Assembly: GCF_000469585.1 (NCBI RefSeq) | Contig: NZ_AWNK01000007.1 | Location: forward strand, 218,911 to 280,108 | DNA from: Chrysiogenes arsenatis DSM 11915 | GTDB taxonomy: Bacteria > Chrysiogenota > Chrysiogenetes > Chrysiogenales > Chrysiogenaceae | Direction of reading: 5' to 3' | Length of the DNA: 61,198 bases | Notes under the pieces: generated by a model | What the model saw: only the letters and a program-made list of their open reading frames with translations | Told to the model about the DNA's origin: nothing | Database searches by the model: none | Made by a program: the position numbers and the translations under genes | Shown: positions 59,890 through 61,198 of the stretch, in pieces | How the letters are laid out: each line of letters begins with the position of its first letter | Position numbering within the stretch: position 1 is the first letter of the stretch

Positions 59890-61198
59890 ATGGGAAATAA
59901 TGGTAATGCCTCAAATTCTGCTTCTGTATTACAGGATCAATTCCAGCAGTTTTTTACAGCATTTCCCACAGCGTTGATAGTTGTTGATGCGCATTACAAA
60001 ATTGTGCAGGTCAATAATCGATTTCTTGCGATGTCTCATATTTCGCCGGAGCATATTGAACTGATGTTTCTGCGTGATATAATCGCCTCCGAATATCTTT
60101 CTGCGTTTGATGCATTTTTGGCGCAACGGCCACAAACAGCTCCTGCTGAAGAGAGTGTTTTTGTACAGCTCCGCATTGATTCTGTCCATATTCCCGTTAA
60201 TCTTGCTGTGGTAACTCACTTTCCAACTGATTTACTCCGTGTACCACCTCGCTGCATTATGCTGATGGTAGAGGGGGCGCAAAGCGTTATTGATCAACTG
60301 AATGAACAGCACCGGCTGAATAAAATTTTTCATACCCGTGAACCGAAAAACACTCGCGAAGGGAGTGGTCAAAATCTTTTCACGCAGCAGGCTTCAGCGT
60401 TGATCGTTGAATATCAGGTCGAAGCGATGCAGAAACTTGCGTTGCGCGATCCATTAACCGGACTGCCGAATCGACGCATGCTGCAGGATGAATTATGTAA
60501 AACGATGGTAAATAATGAGCTGAATGATGGTGGCTACTGCGCGCTGATATTCGTTGATCTGGACAATTTTTGCACGCTGAACGAAGCACTTGGCATTATG
60601 GGCGGCGATATGATCCTCAAAATGTCTGCTCAGCGTATTCTGAACACGATCAACACCGATACGTGCTTTCTTGGTCGCTATGGTGCCGATGAATTTATGA
60701 TTATCATGAAGCACATTGGCAATAATGTTGGGTACGCAACGGAACAAGTCGAAAATTTAGCGTTGCGCATTCGCGAAGCCATCTCACAGCCTGTTGGCGA
60801 TGGGGAAGAAACACTGCATATCACCGCTGGTATCGGCATCGGGCTATTTCGTGGCCAGGAAATTACCGCCAGCGATTTGCTGCGTCGTGCTGACACGGCC
60901 ATGTATTACGCGAAAGGCAACGGGCGCGAAATGCTCTGTTTCTTTAGCCCTGCGCTCCATTCTCAGCTCGAATACCGCGCTCGACTGAGTGCCGATCTTT
61001 TTGCCGCGCTACCAGACAATCAATTTCGTCTCTATTATCAACTCCAATTTAATCGCGAAGGGAAAATGTTCGGCGCCGAAGTATTGCTGCGTTGGGATCA
61101 CCCGGAACGGGGCTTTATTGCGCCGGCAGATTTTATCGAGCTGGCCGAAGAGAATGGGTTAATTGTTCAGATCGGGTCGTGGGTGCTTGAAACCACCT
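59890..61198 (+). CDS. PAS-GGDEF-EAL protein (partial, 3' end beyond the window)
   Basis: The frame is open from the ATG 59890 (AAGGTGGCTTT upstream) to the last base, so the gene continues off the window and at least 436 residues are visible. A PAS-like region (about 10-140) is followed by a GGDEF domain (about 178-345): DPLTGLPNRR, VDLDNF, RYGADEF and RRADTAMYYAK. The metal/GTP motif is RYGADEF, with Ala in place of the second Gly, so cyclase activity is uncertain. The start of an EAL domain follows (LYYQLQFN, GAEVLLRW); EVL there varies from EAL but occurs in active enzymes. Role: c-di-GMP turnover or sensing. Confidence 0.82.
   Translation, partial: MGNNGNASNSASVLQDQFQQFFTAFPTALIVVDAHYKIVQVNNRFLAMSHISPEHIELMFLRDIIASEYLSAFDAFLAQRPQTAPAEESVFVQLRIDSVHIPVNLAVVTHFPTDLLRVPPRCIMLMVEGAQSVIDQLNEQHRLNKIFHTREPKNTREGSGQNLFTQQASALIVEYQVEAMQKLALRDPLTGLPNRRMLQDELCKTMVNNELNDGGYCALIFVDLDNFCTLNEALGIMGGDMILKMSAQRILNTINTDTCFLGRYGADEFMIIMKHIGNNVGYATEQVENLALRIREAISQPVGDGEETLHITAGIGIGLFRGQEITASDLLRRADTAMYYAKGNGREMLCFFSPALHSQLEYRARLSADLFAALPDNQFRLYYQLQFNREGKMFGAEVLLRWDHPERGFIAPADFIELAEENGLIVQIGSWVLETT

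Overview
The window reads as the chromosome of a Gram-negative (diderm), redox-flexible bacterium. It carries Kdo transferase WaaA, OmpA- and OmpW-like barrels, an RND efflux pump, the NADH-sensing repressor Rex, FeoAB ferrous iron uptake, a 1600-residue NAD-glutamate dehydrogenase, a split F1Fo ATP synthase locus (Fo genes without the F1 genes) and many multi-sensor histidine kinases with an AHQWRQPL H-box. This mix fits Chrysiogenota, Campylobacterota or the old deltaproteobacterial groups. Chrysiogenota is my favoured guess, but it is an inference from gene content and not a proof.

Region 1 (1-9.6 kb) is accessory and envelope-related. Two paralogous surface proteins, each made of about six BIG2-type Ig-like repeats followed by a DUF3494 ice-binding-like domain, both lack their 5' ends. 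The first is cut by the end of an IS21-family element (1-971) whose istA carries a frameshift. The second is cut by an intact IS256-family element (about 5.93-7.25 kb) that also replaces the 3' end of a csbD-like gene. Between them lies a compact co-directional set of small envelope/stress-type genes: a coiled-coil lipoprotein, a BON lipoprotein, a 49-residue Lmo0937-like membrane peptide, a DUF3185 protein, an outer-membrane barrel and CsbD.

Region 2 (9.7-14.7 kb) holds an OmpA-family protein and then a translationally coupled DUF2232-ligA-ubiA/mqnP operon. Region 3 (14.7-23.8 kb, minus strand) holds hemL-atpZ-atpI-atpB-atpE, a strong terminator, rex, and then a nitronate monooxygenase, a low-molecular-weight tyrosine phosphatase, a class II aldolase, ispD and a fused B12/radical SAM-DUF2344 protein. 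Region 4 (23.9-27.8 kb, plus) is ftsY-queD, a TPR protein and a PAS kinase. Region 5 (27.8-43.4 kb, minus) is a very tight run gdh-glnD-pilM-like-waaA-MFP-RND, with hisJ-like PHP and HAD phosphatases downstream. It joins nitrogen control, lipopolysaccharide synthesis and efflux in one probable transcript.

Region 6 (43.5-61.2 kb) has feoAB and then a signalling island: a twin-PAS kinase, a REC-HK-REC hybrid, a CxxCH (heme-type) DUF3365 kinase with its Rcp1-like response regulator, a kinase with two periplasmic solute-binding domains, another PAS kinase, and a GGDEF/EAL protein (degenerate GADEF motif) cut by the window end. A coupled operon of a ParA-like ATPase, a YqeK-like HD hydrolase and a U32 peptidase sits inside this island. 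No tRNA, rRNA or CRISPR was recognised, and no gene-free stretch exceeds about 300 bases.
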